Origin: Chroococcus sp. FPU101 | GTDB taxonomy: Bacteria; Cyanobacteriota; Cyanobacteriia; Cyanobacteriales; Microcystaceae | Direction of reading: 5' to 3' | NCBI RefSeq assembly: GCF_017312365.1 | Contig: NZ_BLJI01000012.1 | Location: forward strand, 1-64,000 | Length of the DNA: 64,000 nt | Shown: positions 9,295 to 19,604 of the stretch, piece after piece | How positions within the stretch are numbered: the first letter of the stretch is position 1 | Layout: each line of letters opens with the position of its first letter | Program-made: the position numbers and the translations under genes | Notes under the pieces: generated by a model | Databases searched by the model: none | What the model was told of the DNA's origin: nothing | The model's input: only the letters and a program-made list of their open reading frames with translations

Positions 9295-10220
9295 TTCTGT
9301 GAGTTGCGATGGTTATTGCTGTAATGAAATCTTGCACCAGCCCATTGTAATTTATCCCGCAGCGTTTCATAAAAAGAATAACTCTCTCGCAACAGGATAA
9401 ATCGTGCTGGATTTTGGGCCATTGTAATACCCACCCATTGACCAGGCCAAATTGATGTACTTAAAGACCCATCAGCCCACAGCTTAGTATATAAATCTTT
9501 ATCTTCTAGTGGCCAAACATTGACAGATGAACCGGGAGGAATCACAATAGGACGACTCGATAAACTCAAAGGACAAATCGGTGTAATTACGATCGCATTC
9601 ATCCCAGGATGTACAATTGGCCCATTTGCTGAAGCCGTATAACAGGTTGAACCCGTTGGAGTCGCCACTAATAAACCATCCCCTTGATATTGATCCACCA
9701 CCTCCCCATCTACTTCAAGCTCTAAAATAGAAGTGGGCATTCGATCAATACTCGCAGGCTTGACACACATCTCATTTAGTGCATAGAAACGATCGCTAAC
9801 GGCTTCGGGGTTCATGCGATCGCCTTCATAAATTCTCGCTTCTAACATCATCCGTTCTTGAACCGCATAACGATCAGATTTAAGGCGTTCCCAAACTTTT
9901 TCGGTATCTTGAAACATCTCGAACGGTTCAGTTAAAAACCCTAAGTGTCCGCCAACATTCACGGCTAACATCGGAATTTTTTCGGCGGCTAGATAGCGAG
10001 AAGCCGCTAAAACCGTTCCATCGCCCCCTAAAACAACCGCTAAATCAATTTTTTCAGATGCCGAGGCTAAAAACACAGGATAGGGATTATCTTTAAAACC
10101 ACTTGGCCCCATCAACACTTTACAGTTCATTGCTTCTAGTTGTTTAGCACATTTTTCAGCCCAAGATTTACTTAGCTGATGATTCGCTTTATGGGCAATA
10201 ATTACCTGTTTTAATTCCAC
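9291..10220 (-). CDS. nadK: NAD kinase
   Basis: A 309-residue ATP-NAD kinase that makes NADP, the terminal acceptor of photosynthetic electron transport. The catalytic GGDGT motif is at residues 65-69, the NE motif at 149-150, and the glycine-rich [13 protein letters not shown] loop is also present. The start codon is GTG at 10218-10220 ([12 protein letters not shown]), matching the usual N-terminus. Cyanobacteria normally have two NAD kinases; which of the two this is cannot be settled here. It is convergent with dnaJ with a four-base overlap of stop codons. Confidence 0.94.
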   Translation of the reverse strand: MELKQVIIAHKANHQLSKSWAEKCAKQLEAMNCKVLMGPSGFKDNPYPVFLASASEKIDLAVVLGGDGTVLAASRYLAAEKIPMLAVNVGGHLGFLTEPFEMFQDTEKVWERLKSDRYAVQERMMLEARIYEGDRMNPEAVSDRFYALNEMCVKPASIDRMPTSILELEVDGEVVDQYQGDGLLVATPTGSTCYTASANGPIVHPGMNAIVITPICPLSLSSRPIVIPPGSSVNVWPLEDKDLYTKLWADGSLSTSIWPGQWVGITMAQNPARFILLRESYSFYETLRDKLQWAGARFHYSNNHRNSQN

Positions 10221-10428
10221 GTTATTGTTTTAAAGATATCAACATTCTAGCTTTTACAATAACTCAGTTCTGTTCCTAAGTCCTATGCGTTTTTTGATAC
10301 GGAACGAATGCTACAGCCAACAAAGTCTCAAAAAATTGCACCAATCCAGTATTATATTAGGCTAGTGTTTTCAATTTAACATTAGATTCATTTTTTAAGT
10401 ACACCAATACTATAAAAACAGGTTACAG

Positions 10429-11640
10429 ATGCCCGCTTCCAAGCGAATTTTATTCATTAGCAACGGTCACGGAGAAGATAATCACTCCGCCCATGTTATT
10501 CAGACTTTACGAGAATTATCGCCCGATTTAGAAATCGCAGCGATGCCCATTGTTGGAGAAGGTAAAGCATATCGTTCTCTAGATATTCCCATTATCGGGC
10601 CGACACTAAATCTACCTTCTGGCGGTTTTACCTATATGAACCGTTTACGATTGATTAAAGATATTCAAGCGGGCATGATTAGTTTAACGTGGCATCAGTT
10701 ACAAGCAGTACGGCGTTATGCTCCAAGTTGTGATTTAGTGATGGCAACGGGTGATACTGTAGGACAGTCTTTTGCTTATTTATCAGGTCGTCCTTATGTT
10801 TCTTTTATTTCTTGTTTATCGAGTCTCTATGAAGGACGTTTAAAACTGGAATTAATCTTATCCTATTGTTTGCGATCGCCTAAATGCTTGACAATTTTCA
10901 CAAGAGATGCTTACACAGCCGAGGATTTACAAAAACAGGGATTCAAAAAAGCTAAATTTGGGGGAATTCCGTCACTAGATCGACTGGTTCCCAGTGGTAA
11001 AGATTTACAGTTAGCACCAAATACACCCATGATTGCACTGTTACCTGGGTCGCGTCTTCCCGAAGCAGAAAGAAACTTCGCTTTACAATTACAATTGGTT
11101 TTAGAAATAGCCCAAGTCATGGGACAACAACCCGTAGCATTTCGGGCGGCTTTAGTATCAAGTTTAATGTCACAATTGGGTGAAATTGCCTCACGTTTAG
11201 GATGGCAACACGACAACGGTAAACTAACTTATCTTGATCGAACAGGTTCAGTTGTCGCAGAAGTTTTATGTTATTCCGATGCGTTCAACGACATTATCAA
11301 CTATTGTACTCTAGTAATCGGCATGGCAGGTTTAGCCGTCGATCAAGCGGTGGCTATTGGTAAACCCATTGTCCAAATTGCAGGAGAAGGGCCACAATTT
11401 ACTTATGCGTTTGCCGAGGCACAAACCAGACTGTTAGGATGTTCTGTACAAACGGTAGGAACTAAGACCGCAGACGCAGAAATCTTGAAAAAAGCGGCGC
11501 AAGTTGTCAGCAAAACCCTATATGATGAAGACTATTTTGCAGCTTGTTTAGAAAATGGTCGCCGTCGTTTTGGCCCCTTGGGTGCATCGTATAGAATTGC
11601 TAATGAGTTGTTAATGTATTTGGGTGAAAGACCTAATTAG
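10429..11640 (+). CDS. Lipid-A-disaccharide synthase-like protein (LpxB-related)
   Basis: A 403-residue GT-B fold protein of the LpxB-like family found in cyanobacteria and a few other phyla (TIGR03492 type). It opens with RILFISNGHGEDNHSAHV, has DLVMATGDTVGQ near residue 104, ALLPGSRLPEAERNF near 202 and the nucleotide-sugar site IGMAGLAVDQAVAIGKP near 303. True LpxB acts in lipid A synthesis, but these distant relatives occur in genomes where they need not make lipid A, so the acceptor is unknown. It stands alone after a 208-base spacer from divergent nadK. Confidence 0.82.
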   Translation: MPASKRILFISNGHGEDNHSAHVIQTLRELSPDLEIAAMPIVGEGKAYRSLDIPIIGPTLNLPSGGFTYMNRLRLIKDIQAGMISLTWHQLQAVRRYAPSCDLVMATGDTVGQSFAYLSGRPYVSFISCLSSLYEGRLKLELILSYCLRSPKCLTIFTRDAYTAEDLQKQGFKKAKFGGIPSLDRLVPSGKDLQLAPNTPMIALLPGSRLPEAERNFALQLQLVLEIAQVMGQQPVAFRAALVSSLMSQLGEIASRLGWQHDNGKLTYLDRTGSVVAEVLCYSDAFNDIINYCTLVIGMAGLAVDQAVAIGKPIVQIAGEGPQFTYAFAEAQTRLLGCSVQTVGTKTADAEILKKAAQVVSKTLYDEDYFAACLENGRRRFGPLGASYRIANELLMYLGERPN

Positions 11641-11680
11641 AGGATAAAACGAAAATTTAGATACTTAAACGGTTAAAACA

Positions 11681-11761
11681 ATGGAAGATTTATTAAAACG
11701 TATTACTTTTAATCAAGATGTTCTTTGTGGTAAAGCAACCATTCGCAATTTACGAATTTAA
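11681..11761 (+). pseudogene. Truncated DUF433 gene remnant
   Basis: A 26-codon frame reads MEDLLKRITFNQDVLCGKAT then IRNLRI and stops. This is the normal N-terminus of DUF433 proteins (small putative antitoxins with a winged-helix-like fold), which continue about 50 residues more. Nothing of the remainder is found downstream, so the gene is truncated. It lies 41 bases after the LpxB-like gene and next to a broken nucleotidyltransferase, itself of toxin-antitoxin type. Confidence 0.65.
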
Positions 11762-11833
11762 ACTATAGTAGTACAATTGTATTGTCTCTTGGCTGGTTTT
11801 TGGAGATTAGACAATAAAATCAGTTCAGCAAAC

Positions 11834-12199
11834 CTAACCGAATCTTGCATAAATAATCTTTGCGCTACCTAATATATTACGACGGCGAATCCAGTTATGG
11901 CTATTTTCTATACTTTGTTTGGAAACGAGATCAATATCTCTACTGACTAATTTTTGAAGTTGGTCTTCCATTCTTAACCATTCTTTTAAGCCCCATTTAG
12001 CATCAGGAAAAAAGACGTACAAAAAATCGATGTCACTATCCTCGTTAAAATCATCTCTTAACACTGAACCAAATAATGCTCATTCTTGAATTTCCCATTG
12101 TTGGCAAAACTCGCTAATTTGTTCAGCAGTTATTCCCAGACGATCATAGATCTGTTTGGGATTACTTCAAGCGGGTAATTGAATAGAATCTGTTGTCAT
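11834..12199 (-). pseudogene. Nucleotidyltransferase-domain (MNT-type) gene with two nonsense codons
   Basis: From ATG at 12197-12199 the minus strand encodes MTTDSIQLPA, then TGA (12167-12169), SNPKQIYDRLGITAEQISEF and so on to WEIQE, then TGA (12080-12082), then ALFGSVLRDDFNEDSDIDFL and an intact C-terminus ending at TAG (11834-11836). GS-x9-D-x-D (GSVLRDDFNEDSDID) is the nucleotidyltransferase motif of MntA-like antitoxins and related proteins. The frame is otherwise perfect over 122 codons, so the gene was lost recently by two point changes. The 76-residue frame after the second stop has a GTG but lacks the GS part of the active site. No HEPN partner gene is adjacent. Confidence 0.85.
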
Positions 12200-12281
12200 A
12201 TTTTGAATACTGTTACATCGTTAATTAGCGTTAGGATAGGAAAGGCATCAAGAGATATATTGAAATTACGATCAATTTTAA

Positions 12282-13310
12282 ATGACATCAACAGCATTAT
12301 TAGGTAAATCTGTCAATGAATTAACCGCGTGGGTACAAGAACAAGGACAACCCGCATATCGAGGAAAACAATTACATCAATGGCTATATGAAAAAGGAGT
12401 CCGATCGCTGTCTGATATTTCCGTATTTCCCAAGTCGTGGCGTGAAATAGTTGCAGATTATCCCATTGGTCGATCAACTATTGCTCATCGTAGCATAGCA
12501 CCCGATAAAACACGAAAATATCTCCTAAAATTAGCCGATGGAAAAGTGGTCGAAACAGTAGGTATCCCCAGTCATAAGCGTCTGACGGTTTGTGTCTCTT
12601 CTCAAGTGGGTTGCGCGATGGCGTGTGATTTTTGCGCGACGGGGAAAGATGGTTTTACTCGTAATCTTAAATCTTATGAAATTGTCGATCAAGTTCTCAC
12701 CGTACAAGAAGACTTTCAACAACGAGTCAGTAATGTTGTGTATATGGGGATGGGGGAACCGTTGTTAAATATCCCTGATGTTGTTGCTTCGGTTAAGTCA
12801 TTAAATCAGGATGTAGGGATCGGACAACGTAACTTAACAATTTCTACTGTAGGATTACCTGAGAAGATCTTACAACTTGCTTCTTATGAGTTACAGGTAA
12901 CTTTTGCCGTTAGTTTACACGCATCTAATCAAAAATTACGCGAACAACTTATACCCAGTGCAAAACATTATCCTTTGGAAAAACTTTTAAATGACTGTCG
13001 AGAGTATGTCAAAATTACTGGCAGACGAGTAACATTTGAGTATGTTTTACTCGCACAGGTCAATGATTTACCTGAACACGCTTCAGAACTTGCCCAAAAA
13101 ATTAGAGGATTTCAGTCCCATGTGAACTTAATCCCCTATAATCCCATTCAAGAAGCCGACTATCAAAGACCAAGTGAACAACGTATTCAAGCTTTTAAAA
13201 ACGTTTTACAAAATCAAAATATTACCGTTAGTGTTCGTTATTCTCGCGGTTTAGAAGCCGATGCGGCCTGCGGACAATTGCGGGCCACAAAGTTAGAAAC
13301 TTTGAGCTAA
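12282..13310 (+). CDS. rlmN: Dual-specificity RNA methyltransferase RlmN
   Basis: A 342-residue radical SAM enzyme that methylates C2 of adenine 2503 in 23S rRNA and of A37 in some tRNAs. The cluster-binding motif CAMACDFC gives Cys111, Cys115 and Cys118. [10 protein letters not shown] and the conserved C-terminal Cys330 (DAACGQL), which forms the methyl-transfer intermediate, are present. Length is normal. It ends at TAA 13308-13310, overlapping by four bases the stop of the zinc-ribbon gene on the other strand. Confidence 0.96.
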   Translation: MTSTALLGKSVNELTAWVQEQGQPAYRGKQLHQWLYEKGVRSLSDISVFPKSWREIVADYPIGRSTIAHRSIAPDKTRKYLLKLADGKVVETVGIPSHKRLTVCVSSQVGCAMACDFCATGKDGFTRNLKSYEIVDQVLTVQEDFQQRVSNVVYMGMGEPLLNIPDVVASVKSLNQDVGIGQRNLTISTVGLPEKILQLASYELQVTFAVSLHASNQKLREQLIPSAKHYPLEKLLNDCREYVKITGRRVTFEYVLLAQVNDLPEHASELAQKIRGFQSHVNLIPYNPIQEADYQRPSEQRIQAFKNVLQNQNITVSVRYSRGLEADAACGQLRATKLETLS

Positions 13311-13492
13311 CGGCAAGCTGCACTACGTCCTGCTGATGCGTAAAATTCGATGACACGTCCTGTTTTAGAACAATTGGTCATGAAATAATCACATACTGGG
13401 CAAGCAGTCTGAGTAATTTCGTGATGGGGGAAATGCTCTCTTTCGGCAAAACTTCCACAGTTAGGGCAGCGTATTTTTTGTATCTTAGTCAT
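13307..13492 (-). CDS. Small zinc-ribbon protein
   Basis: A 61-residue protein with two CxxC knuckles, CPNC (residues 9-12) and CPVC (31-34), spaced as a zinc ribbon, followed by [17 protein letters not shown] recognise it as a small conserved cyanobacterial family that databases often label as a PriA helicase fragment; nothing here suggests a helicase, and the frame is complete in itself. Function unknown. It starts with ATG at 13490-13492 and converges on rlmN. Confidence 0.7.
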   Translation of the reverse strand: MTKIQKIRCPNCGSFAEREHFPHHEITQTACPVCDYFMTNCSKTGRVIEFYASAGRSAACR

Positions 13493-13884
13493 TTGTAATC
13501 CTCTGTATTTAATTTATATTTTTTGAGTTAGGTACTAAATTTTAGTAATGAATTTAATCTATTTTTCCTTTGATCCCCATTATGAATCAATCAATAGGAG
13601 ACAAACATTAATTTTTGCTTAAATTATTTTTAGGAGTCTTAGCATTTTGAAATACAATCCAAAGTTTTTAAGCACTAATTAAGATTTGATGATTTGTATC
13701 TTAACAAACATCACTTTAAACTTCCCTCATCCTTTAGAATTATTGATCCCCGTGGTGATCCCGTACAAAAGACGAGTTAACGAATCGAGAAAAAATTCAA
13801 TTTCTGCAAAATAAAAATGCAAGAAGTCGATAGGGATAAATACTTATTCAATTATAGCTTAGCCGATTAAATTTCTGCTATGGC
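13493..13884. other. 392-base gene-free stretch
   Basis: AT-rich spacer between the zinc-ribbon gene and the macro-domain gene, both on the minus strand. No ORF with a plausible start and ribosome site, no tRNA and no strong hairpin seen. A weak plus-strand reading (DPRGDPVQKTS, stop, RIEKKFNFCK...) at about 13745-13870 could be worn-out coding sequence but matches no family I can name. Confidence 0.4.
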
Positions 13885-14382
13885 TTATTGATATGCGTCA
13901 TAGGTTATTTGATTAAAACAGACAAAAATAATTTTTTTGATCGAATTAGGTTGCTCTAAAAATTTTGTCACTTCTTTGAGGGCAATTTTAGCCGCGTCAA
14001 GGATAGGGTAGCCATACACCCCTGTACTAATAGCAGGAAAAGCGATCAACTCTAATTCTTTTTCAGTAGCAAAGAATAAAGAATTTTGATAACAACTTGC
14101 TAATAAATCAGACTCACCATTATTTCCCCCATGCCAAACAGGGCCTACCGTATGAATCACCCATTTTGCAGGTAATTTATATCCCTTAGTAATTTTCGCC
14201 TCACCCGTTTTACAACCCCCTAAACGGCGACATTCTGCTAATAATTCTGGCCCTGCTGCACGATGAATTGCACCATCAACACCGCCACCGCCTAGTAAAC
14301 TCGAATTAGCCGCATTGACAATCGCATCGACCATTTGTTTAGTAATATCTCCGAGTACAATTGAAATTTTATTTTTATCCAT
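13885..14382 (-). CDS. Macro-domain protein (ADP-ribose hydrolase type)
   Basis: A 165-residue single macro domain of the YmdB/MacroD class, which binds ADP-ribose and removes it from proteins or from O-acetyl-ADP-ribose. The family signature [18 protein letters not shown] is near residues 25-42, with the catalytic-loop Asn and Asp; the second binding loop reads [12 protein letters not shown] at 14380-14382 ([14 protein letters not shown]) gives the normal size; a TTG at 14410 is in frame but unlikely. Isolated gene, no NAD-metabolism neighbour. Confidence 0.92.
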   Translation of the reverse strand: MDKNKISIVLGDITKQMVDAIVNAANSSLLGGGGVDGAIHRAAGPELLAECRRLGGCKTGEAKITKGYKLPAKWVIHTVGPVWHGGNNGESDLLASCYQNSLFFATEKELELIAFPAISTGVYGYPILDAAKIALKEVTKFLEQPNSIKKIIFVCFNQITYDAYQ

Positions 14383-14592
14383 TGTGTTTTTTATTTGAAA
14401 AATCTGTATCAAAAATTACTTTTCAGTGTAAGATTGTGTAAAGAATAACTAAGTTTGAGCCGATAAAAAGTAGCTCACGATGCGTTTAAGATATATAAAT
14501 AGACTTAGCAAAAAATCCTCCCTAAGAATGATCGCAAAGTCACGAGAATTTGATAGTAAGAAGACATAACTAAAAAATGATTTAAGAAAACA

Positions 14593-15075
14593 ATGGCTAA
14601 TCAGATTGCGATCGCTCTAGCAAATTGTCTGATCGGAACATCTTTGCTGAGTCTGTCTTATCCTGTTTAGGCTGAATTGGCACAAAACGTTCCTCAAAAT
14701 TGTCAATTACTCAAAGAAATTCAAAGTGGTCAAACGTCCATTAGAAAAGAAATACAAAATCCTGCCAACTTAGACTTTAAAGTCTTTGAAAATAATTGAA
14801 ATACCGATTTTGCCGTACCAACAGCTACTAAATTTAGTTCATTTACCGCAACCCTGATCCCAGAAAATGAAACGGTTTACGATGTTGCTATTAACCTGAA
14901 ATACAATGACGACACAACGATCACCGTTCACGATAAAAAAACGGCTATGAACCGACGAGGGAAAACTTATACCTTTCCCTTTGATCCCAATAATCGTCAA
15001 CCCTATCAAGTCAATTTGAAAGTTAAAGGAGATAATAACAACGCTTATCGCATTTCTGTGATGGCGTGTCGTTAA
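14593..15075 (+). pseudogene. Secreted-protein gene interrupted by two stop codons
   Basis: From ATG 14593 one frame runs 161 codons to TAA 15073-15075, broken only by TAG (14668-14670) and TGA (14797-14799). The start MANQIAIALANCLIGTSLLSLSYPV is a signal peptide with cleavage expected near AELAQ. The mature part is a polar, beta-rich domain (TDFAVPTATKFSSF, ATLIPENETVYDVAINL, YRISVMACR) with Cys residues near both ends. Each stop is one transition from a sense codon (CAG to TAG, TGG to TGA). No family is recognised. An intact terminator follows at 15108, so the loss looks recent. Confidence 0.75.
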
Positions 15076-15107
15076 AGAAAATTTTTGCTCATGAAAGATA
15101 GATTTAG

Positions 15108-15133
15108 GGGTTAAGTTGCTTGACCCTTTTTTT
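15108..15133 (+). terminator. Rho-independent terminator
   Basis: GGGTTAAG (15108-15115) pairs with CTTGACCC (15119-15126, one T-G pair) around a TTG loop and is followed by seven Ts. It lies 32 bases after the broken secreted-protein gene and about 100 bases before the HerA-like gene. Confidence 0.85.
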
Positions 15134-15232
15134 AAATATCTAAAAATTCAAAGAAAAATCAGAAAAATATTGCAACAATCGTGCTTTGGGTGACAGAATA
15201 AGGGATAACCCGATACATCATAGTAGTCAAGA

Positions 15233-16954
15233 ATGAGCGAACAACCGTTAGGATCAGTTACGCAAGGCTCTTTAAGTGAAGGTTTAGAAGTCCGTTTACA
15301 TCCCGATGTTTCTGTAGAAGAAATGCGAGTCGGTAAATTTTTGGTCGTACAAGGTATGCGATCGCGTTTCTTTTGTCTCCTCACCGATGTTTCTTTAGGC
15401 ACTTCTAGCCCCCGTATACTAGCAAATCCGCCCAGTTTTGAAGATAATTTCATGCGAGATGTCTTAGCAGGTAGTGGAACCTTTGGCACAGTCGAACTCT
15501 CGCCGATGCTCATGTTTACGCCAACATCAGATAATCCTTTTAACGGTAATGGAAACGGTGAAAAAAATGGCAACGGAAAGAGTAATTTAGCTTCATTTGA
15601 AGCCCAAAGTAGTGAAGAAGTCGAATTACTCCCAGTTAAAACCATACCCGCTCATTTTAGCCAAGTTTTTGAAGCCAGCGAACGAGATTTTCGCATGGTT
15701 TTCGGATGGGAAGATGATCCAACTCGCAAGAATTTCGCCATCGGACAACCCTTAGATATGGATGTTCCCATCTGTATCAATTTAGATCGATTTGTCGAAC
15801 GGAGTAACGGAGTTTTTGGAAAATCAGGTACAGGAAAATCGTTTCTAACTCGTTTGCTGATTTCTGGTATAATCCGTAAGCAAGCCGCCGTTAATCTGAT
15901 GTTTGATATGCACTCGGAATATGGCTGGGAAGCGATGCAAGAAGGAAAACAAGTATCAACCGTCAAAGGTTTAAGACAACTGTTTCCAGGACAAGTCGAA
16001 ATCTATACCCTCGATCCTGAATCGACCAAACGGCGAGGTGTCAGAGATGCCCAAGAACTTTATCTGAGTTATGATCAGATCGAAATCGAAGATATTCGCT
16101 TAATTGGACATGAATTAGGAATCTCTGAAGCGAGTTTAGATAATGCCAATATTTTATATGCAGAATTTGGGAAAGCTTGGATTACTCGACTTCTGACAAT
16201 GAATAATGAAGACATTAAAGAATTCTGTCTAGAAAAACAAGGTCATGCAGGTTCGATTATGTCTTTGCAGCGTAAACTAATGCGTTTGGAAAGTATGAAG
16301 TATCTAAAATCTGCTTGTCCTCATGATTATATCGATCAACTGCTAAAATCACTTGATGCAGGTCTGCACGTTGTCGTCGAGTTTGGCTCACAAAGTAATA
16401 TGCTGTCTTATATGCTGGCGACAAACATGATTACTCGTCGGATTCACGGGAATTATGTCAAAAAAGCCGAATATTTCCTGCAAAGTAAAAAAGTAGAAGA
16501 TCGGCCGCGTCAGTTAGTAATTACGATTGAAGAAGCACATCGCTTTTTAGATTCTAAGATTGTTCATCAAACCATTTTTGGCACGATCGCCAGAGAAATG
16601 AGGAAATATTTTGTTACTCTGTTAATTGTCGATCAACGTCCCTCTGGTATTGATAATGAAGTGATGTCCCAAGTGGGAACTCGTATCACCTGTTTACTCA
16701 ACGATGAAAAAGATATCGATGCTATTTTCACTGGTGTATCGGGTGCGGGGAGTTTAAGATCAGTTTTAGCAAAACTCGATTCTAAACAACAAGCTTTAGT
16801 TTTAGGTCATGCGGTACCGATGCCTGTTGTGATTCGGACACGGGCTTATGATCAAAAATTCTATGCTGAAATTGGGGCGACAGATTGGACAGAATTATCG
16901 GATGAAGAAGTTTTCGCCGCCGCCGCCACCGCCAAAGCTGATTTAGGGTTTTAA
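15233..16954 (+). CDS. HerA-like P-loop ATPase (DUF87)
   Basis: A 573-residue hexameric-type ATPase of the HerA/FtsK superfamily. The N-terminal region (about 1-95) is HAS-barrel-like; an Asn/Gly/Lys-rich linker ([13 protein letters not shown]) is at 104-116; Walker A GKSGTGKS is at 196-203; the Walker B strand is [12 protein letters not shown], followed by the DQRPSGID sensor region and [11 protein letters not shown]. HerA works with the NurA nuclease in archaea and some bacteria, but no NurA or SIR2-like gene is next to this one, and stand-alone versions are widespread in cyanobacteria. Cellular role unknown. Its stop overlaps the thrC stop by four bases. Confidence 0.85.
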   Translation: MSEQPLGSVTQGSLSEGLEVRLHPDVSVEEMRVGKFLVVQGMRSRFFCLLTDVSLGTSSPRILANPPSFEDNFMRDVLAGSGTFGTVELSPMLMFTPTSDNPFNGNGNGEKNGNGKSNLASFEAQSSEEVELLPVKTIPAHFSQVFEASERDFRMVFGWEDDPTRKNFAIGQPLDMDVPICINLDRFVERSNGVFGKSGTGKSFLTRLLISGIIRKQAAVNLMFDMHSEYGWEAMQEGKQVSTVKGLRQLFPGQVEIYTLDPESTKRRGVRDAQELYLSYDQIEIEDIRLIGHELGISEASLDNANILYAEFGKAWITRLLTMNNEDIKEFCLEKQGHAGSIMSLQRKLMRLESMKYLKSACPHDYIDQLLKSLDAGLHVVVEFGSQSNMLSYMLATNMITRRIHGNYVKKAEYFLQSKKVEDRPRQLVITIEEAHRFLDSKIVHQTIFGTIAREMRKYFVTLLIVDQRPSGIDNEVMSQVGTRITCLLNDEKDIDAIFTGVSGAGSLRSVLAKLDSKQQALVLGHAVPMPVVIRTRAYDQKFYAEIGATDWTELSDEEVFAAAATAKADLGF

Positions 16955-18066
16955 AATCCCATTAGTTCCGCTACAGTTGCTAAATCAGGTATAACCGATT
17001 TAACTGCATTATCTGAAACTTTAATCGCACTGTCTGGATCTTTTAAGCCATTTCCTGTCAATACACAGACCACTGTCGCGCCACTGGAAACACGATCTTT
17101 TAATTTTAAAAGTCCCGCTACTGATGCTGCACTCGCTGGCTCACAAAATATTCCCTCTTCGGCTGCTAAAATTCGATAAGCCTCTAAAATTTCTTCGTCT
17201 GTCACGGCATTGAATTCACCTTGACTTGCATCTTTTACGGCTAACGCTTTTTCCCAGTTGGCAGGATTTCCGATGCGGATGGCTGTAGCTACGGTTTCGG
17301 GATGGTGTATCTGTTTTCCCATGACTAAAGGCGCACTCCCTGCGGCTTGAAAACCCATCATTTTCGGTAAGCGATCGCAATAACCCTGTTGATGGTACTC
17401 ACAAAAACCCATCCAGTACGCGGTAATATTGCCTGCATTGCCTACTGGAATACATAACCAATCGGGGGCCTTATTTAATGCGTCTACCACTTCAAAAGCG
17501 GCTGTTTTTTGACCTTCGAGGCGATAAGGATTAACGGAATTCACTAAAGTTACGGGATAGTTTTCGGATAATTGACGGACAATTCTTAAGGCTTCGTCAA
17601 AATTGCCATCAATGGCGATGATTTCGGCACCATACAATAAAGCTTGTGCTAACTTTCCTAAAGCCACATAACCATCAGGAATCATCACAAAAGCCCGCAT
17701 TCCAGCGCGTCTAGCATAGGCGGCGGCTGAGGCTGAGGTATTTCCCGTACTGGCACAAATCACCGCTTTAGCCCCTGCTTCAGCAGCTTTAGAAATCGCC
17801 ATCGTCATCCCACGATCTTTAAAGCTACCTGTCGGGTTTAAACCATCGTATTTTACAAAAACCTGAACCCCTTTCCCCACTAGCTTAGAAATATATGGAA
17901 CCTGAATCAGAGGCGTATTTCCTTCTAAAAGTGTGACAACGGGTGTAGCATTACTGACAGGTAAATAAGAGCGATAGGTTTCAATCAACCCTTTCCACTG
18001 TGCGGCTGATTTTTGGATCATTAATTCTGGATGAGTTGATTGAGAGATGAATGGCTGGGTTCTCAT
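16951..18066 (-). CDS. thrC: Threonine synthase
   Basis: A 371-residue PLP enzyme that converts O-phosphohomoserine to threonine in the cytoplasm. The PLP lysine is Lys83 in [21 protein letters not shown] binds the substrate, and the [13 protein letters not shown] glycine loop holds the PLP phosphate. Length and motifs fit the class found in cyanobacteria, not the longer E. coli type. Monocistronic as far as can be seen, with 101 bases to the next minus-strand gene upstream. Confidence 0.95.
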   Translation of the reverse strand: MRTQPFISQSTHPELMIQKSAAQWKGLIETYRSYLPVSNATPVVTLLEGNTPLIQVPYISKLVGKGVQVFVKYDGLNPTGSFKDRGMTMAISKAAEAGAKAVICASTGNTSASAAAYARRAGMRAFVMIPDGYVALGKLAQALLYGAEIIAIDGNFDEALRIVRQLSENYPVTLVNSVNPYRLEGQKTAAFEVVDALNKAPDWLCIPVGNAGNITAYWMGFCEYHQQGYCDRLPKMMGFQAAGSAPLVMGKQIHHPETVATAIRIGNPANWEKALAVKDASQGEFNAVTDEEILEAYRILAAEEGIFCEPASAASVAGLLKLKDRVSSGATVVCVLTGNGLKDPDSAIKVSDNAVKSVIPDLATVAELMGF

Positions 18067-18167
18067 AAACAGGTTTTATAAATGTTTATCTCTTATCTAA
18101 GAGAGTCCAATAAAGGCTAGTTTTCTATTGTATTAAATTAAGGACTGTTAAAGGTCGTTTTGATCAA

Positions 18168-19094
18168 TTACTTCATCTGATGATGTCGCCATTCACGCCC
18201 TAAGATAAGAACAACTGCCACAATGAGGGGTAAAAAATAATAAATTCCTCGATAGGCAATCAAGGCAGCACCAATTTCAGGTTTAGGGATAAATGGTGTG
18301 AGTAACTGAATGATCGCATAATCAAAAACCCCTAAGCCACCTGGTACGGTACTAACCACCCCCGCCGTTAGGGCAAAAACATAAATCCCAAAAAAGCCTA
18401 AGAAAGATAGCTTCATTTTGGGTAAGAGCAGGTACAGCACCATCGAGGCTAAAAACCAATCAACAAAAGAGGTTACAATTAAACCGAGCGATAAACCAAA
18501 AGAAGGAAGTTTGATTTCTTCTCCTTTGATGTTCAAAGTCTTTTTCCAAAAAATACTGAATATAAAGTAGATAGCAACAATTATTAAAAATAAAACACCA
18601 ATGGTTTTGGCTGAACCCAGGGGAAATTTCAAAAAATCAGCTAAATTTAATGGATCGACCAAAAAAATAATTCCGCCAATGGTGAGCATTCCTAACCAGA
18701 ATTCTAGATGAGTAAAAGCGATAACTTTAGCAATATCAAAGGCAGAAACACCCAGAGCCGAATAAAATCGATAGCGAATAGCTGTACCTGAAAGCAGCGT
18801 AAATCCGACCGTATTACCAACTGCATAACTGATAAAAGAGGTTTCAACAATATGCCTTAGTTTAATCATTCGACCGACATAGAGAAAACCGAGCCAGTCA
18901 TAAGCAGTCATCGAAAGATAACCTAGAAACGTGAAGGCGATCGCACCTAATTTTCGCTCTTTTGGAATTTGTGCAAAACTATTCAGTAAATCTTGAATAC
19001 TATAGTTTCGGAACTCATGAGCAACTGCCCAAATAGCTAACCCCAATATAAAAAGAGAAAACAAAATCGGGAGGAGTTGACGTAGACGGTTCAT
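18168..19094 (-). CDS. YbhN/UPF0104-family membrane protein (LPG synthase flippase-like)
   Basis: A 308-residue integral membrane protein with about eight hydrophobic segments. The family motif TVPGGLGVFD near residue 254 and the YAVGNTVGFTLLSGTAIRYR stretch near 90-110 identify the lysylphosphatidylglycerol synthase transmembrane (UPF0104) family, which corresponds to the flippase half of MprF. The catalytic tRNA-dependent half is absent, so lipid aminoacylation is not expected. Substrate unknown. The VOC-protein gene ends 19 bases upstream, so the two may be cotranscribed. Confidence 0.85.
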   Translation of the reverse strand: MNRLRQLLPILFSLFILGLAIWAVAHEFRNYSIQDLLNSFAQIPKERKLGAIAFTFLGYLSMTAYDWLGFLYVGRMIKLRHIVETSFISYAVGNTVGFTLLSGTAIRYRFYSALGVSAFDIAKVIAFTHLEFWLGMLTIGGIIFLVDPLNLADFLKFPLGSAKTIGVLFLIIVAIYFIFSIFWKKTLNIKGEEIKLPSFGLSLGLIVTSFVDWFLASMVLYLLLPKMKLSFLGFFGIYVFALTAGVVSTVPGGLGVFDYAIIQLLTPFIPKPEIGAALIAYRGIYYFLPLIVAVVLILGREWRHHQMK

Positions 19095-19113
19095 AACTTA
19101 TCTAGAGTTTTTC

Positions 19114-19557
19114 TTACGATAATTTTCCACAAACTCTAATAAATTCTAAGGGTAAACCGTCTGTATCAGCAATAAAAGCTACTTCATAAACCCGATCACC
19201 AATCATTTGTTGTCTCGGTTCTAATAAAACTTTAAGAGGGCTAAACTGATGACTATTTTGTTGAGCCGCTTCAGTAAAGGTTTTTTGTAGATCATTTAAC
19301 CATGTTGGTAAATCGGTTACTGTATCGCTTAAATCAAAAGATAAATGATAGTAACCGACATAATGTTCGTCATCAAAAGCATCGGGGGCAGGTTTGGGTT
19401 CAGGAATTTGCATCAATTCAATTCTTCCCCCTAAACCTTCCATCCAACAGGCTAGAGTATAACCTGTAGTAAAACGTTCTGTAACGATAAATCCTAACGT
19501 TTCATAAAAAGCGATCGCACGATGAATATTAGCGGTTCGGATCGAGGCATGGTGCAT
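19114..19557 (-). CDS. VOC-family (glyoxalase-like) protein
   Basis: A 147-residue vicinal oxygen chelate protein with two beta-alpha-beta-beta-beta modules. Metal-ligand-type residues are seen in MHHASIR (start), RIELMQIP, YYHLSFDL and DTDGLPLEFI. This pattern is close to glyoxalase I, but the substrate cannot be told from sequence. The start ATG is at 19555-19557. It precedes the YbhN-like gene on the same strand. Confidence 0.85.
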   Translation of the reverse strand: MHHASIRTANIHRAIAFYETLGFIVTERFTTGYTLACWMEGLGGRIELMQIPEPKPAPDAFDDEHYVGYYHLSFDLSDTVTDLPTWLNDLQKTFTEAAQQNSHQFSPLKVLLEPRQQMIGDRVYEVAFIADTDGLPLEFIRVCGKLS

Positions 19558-19604
19558 GAACTTAAGTGAGAATTAAAATAAGTTTTTGATGCTTGTCAAA
19601 ACTA

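Noticed and set aside
13740-13870. Plus-strand reading DPRGDPVQKTS, stop, RIEKKFNFCKIKMQ
   Set aside because: Too short, interrupted, and without a recognisable family.
11834-15075. In-frame TGA codons read as sense (recoding or altered genetic code)
   Set aside because: Essential genes here end with TGA (for example ndhK and the FAD oxidase), and one TGA in the nucleotidyltransferase falls at a leucine position. Ordinary gene decay explains them.
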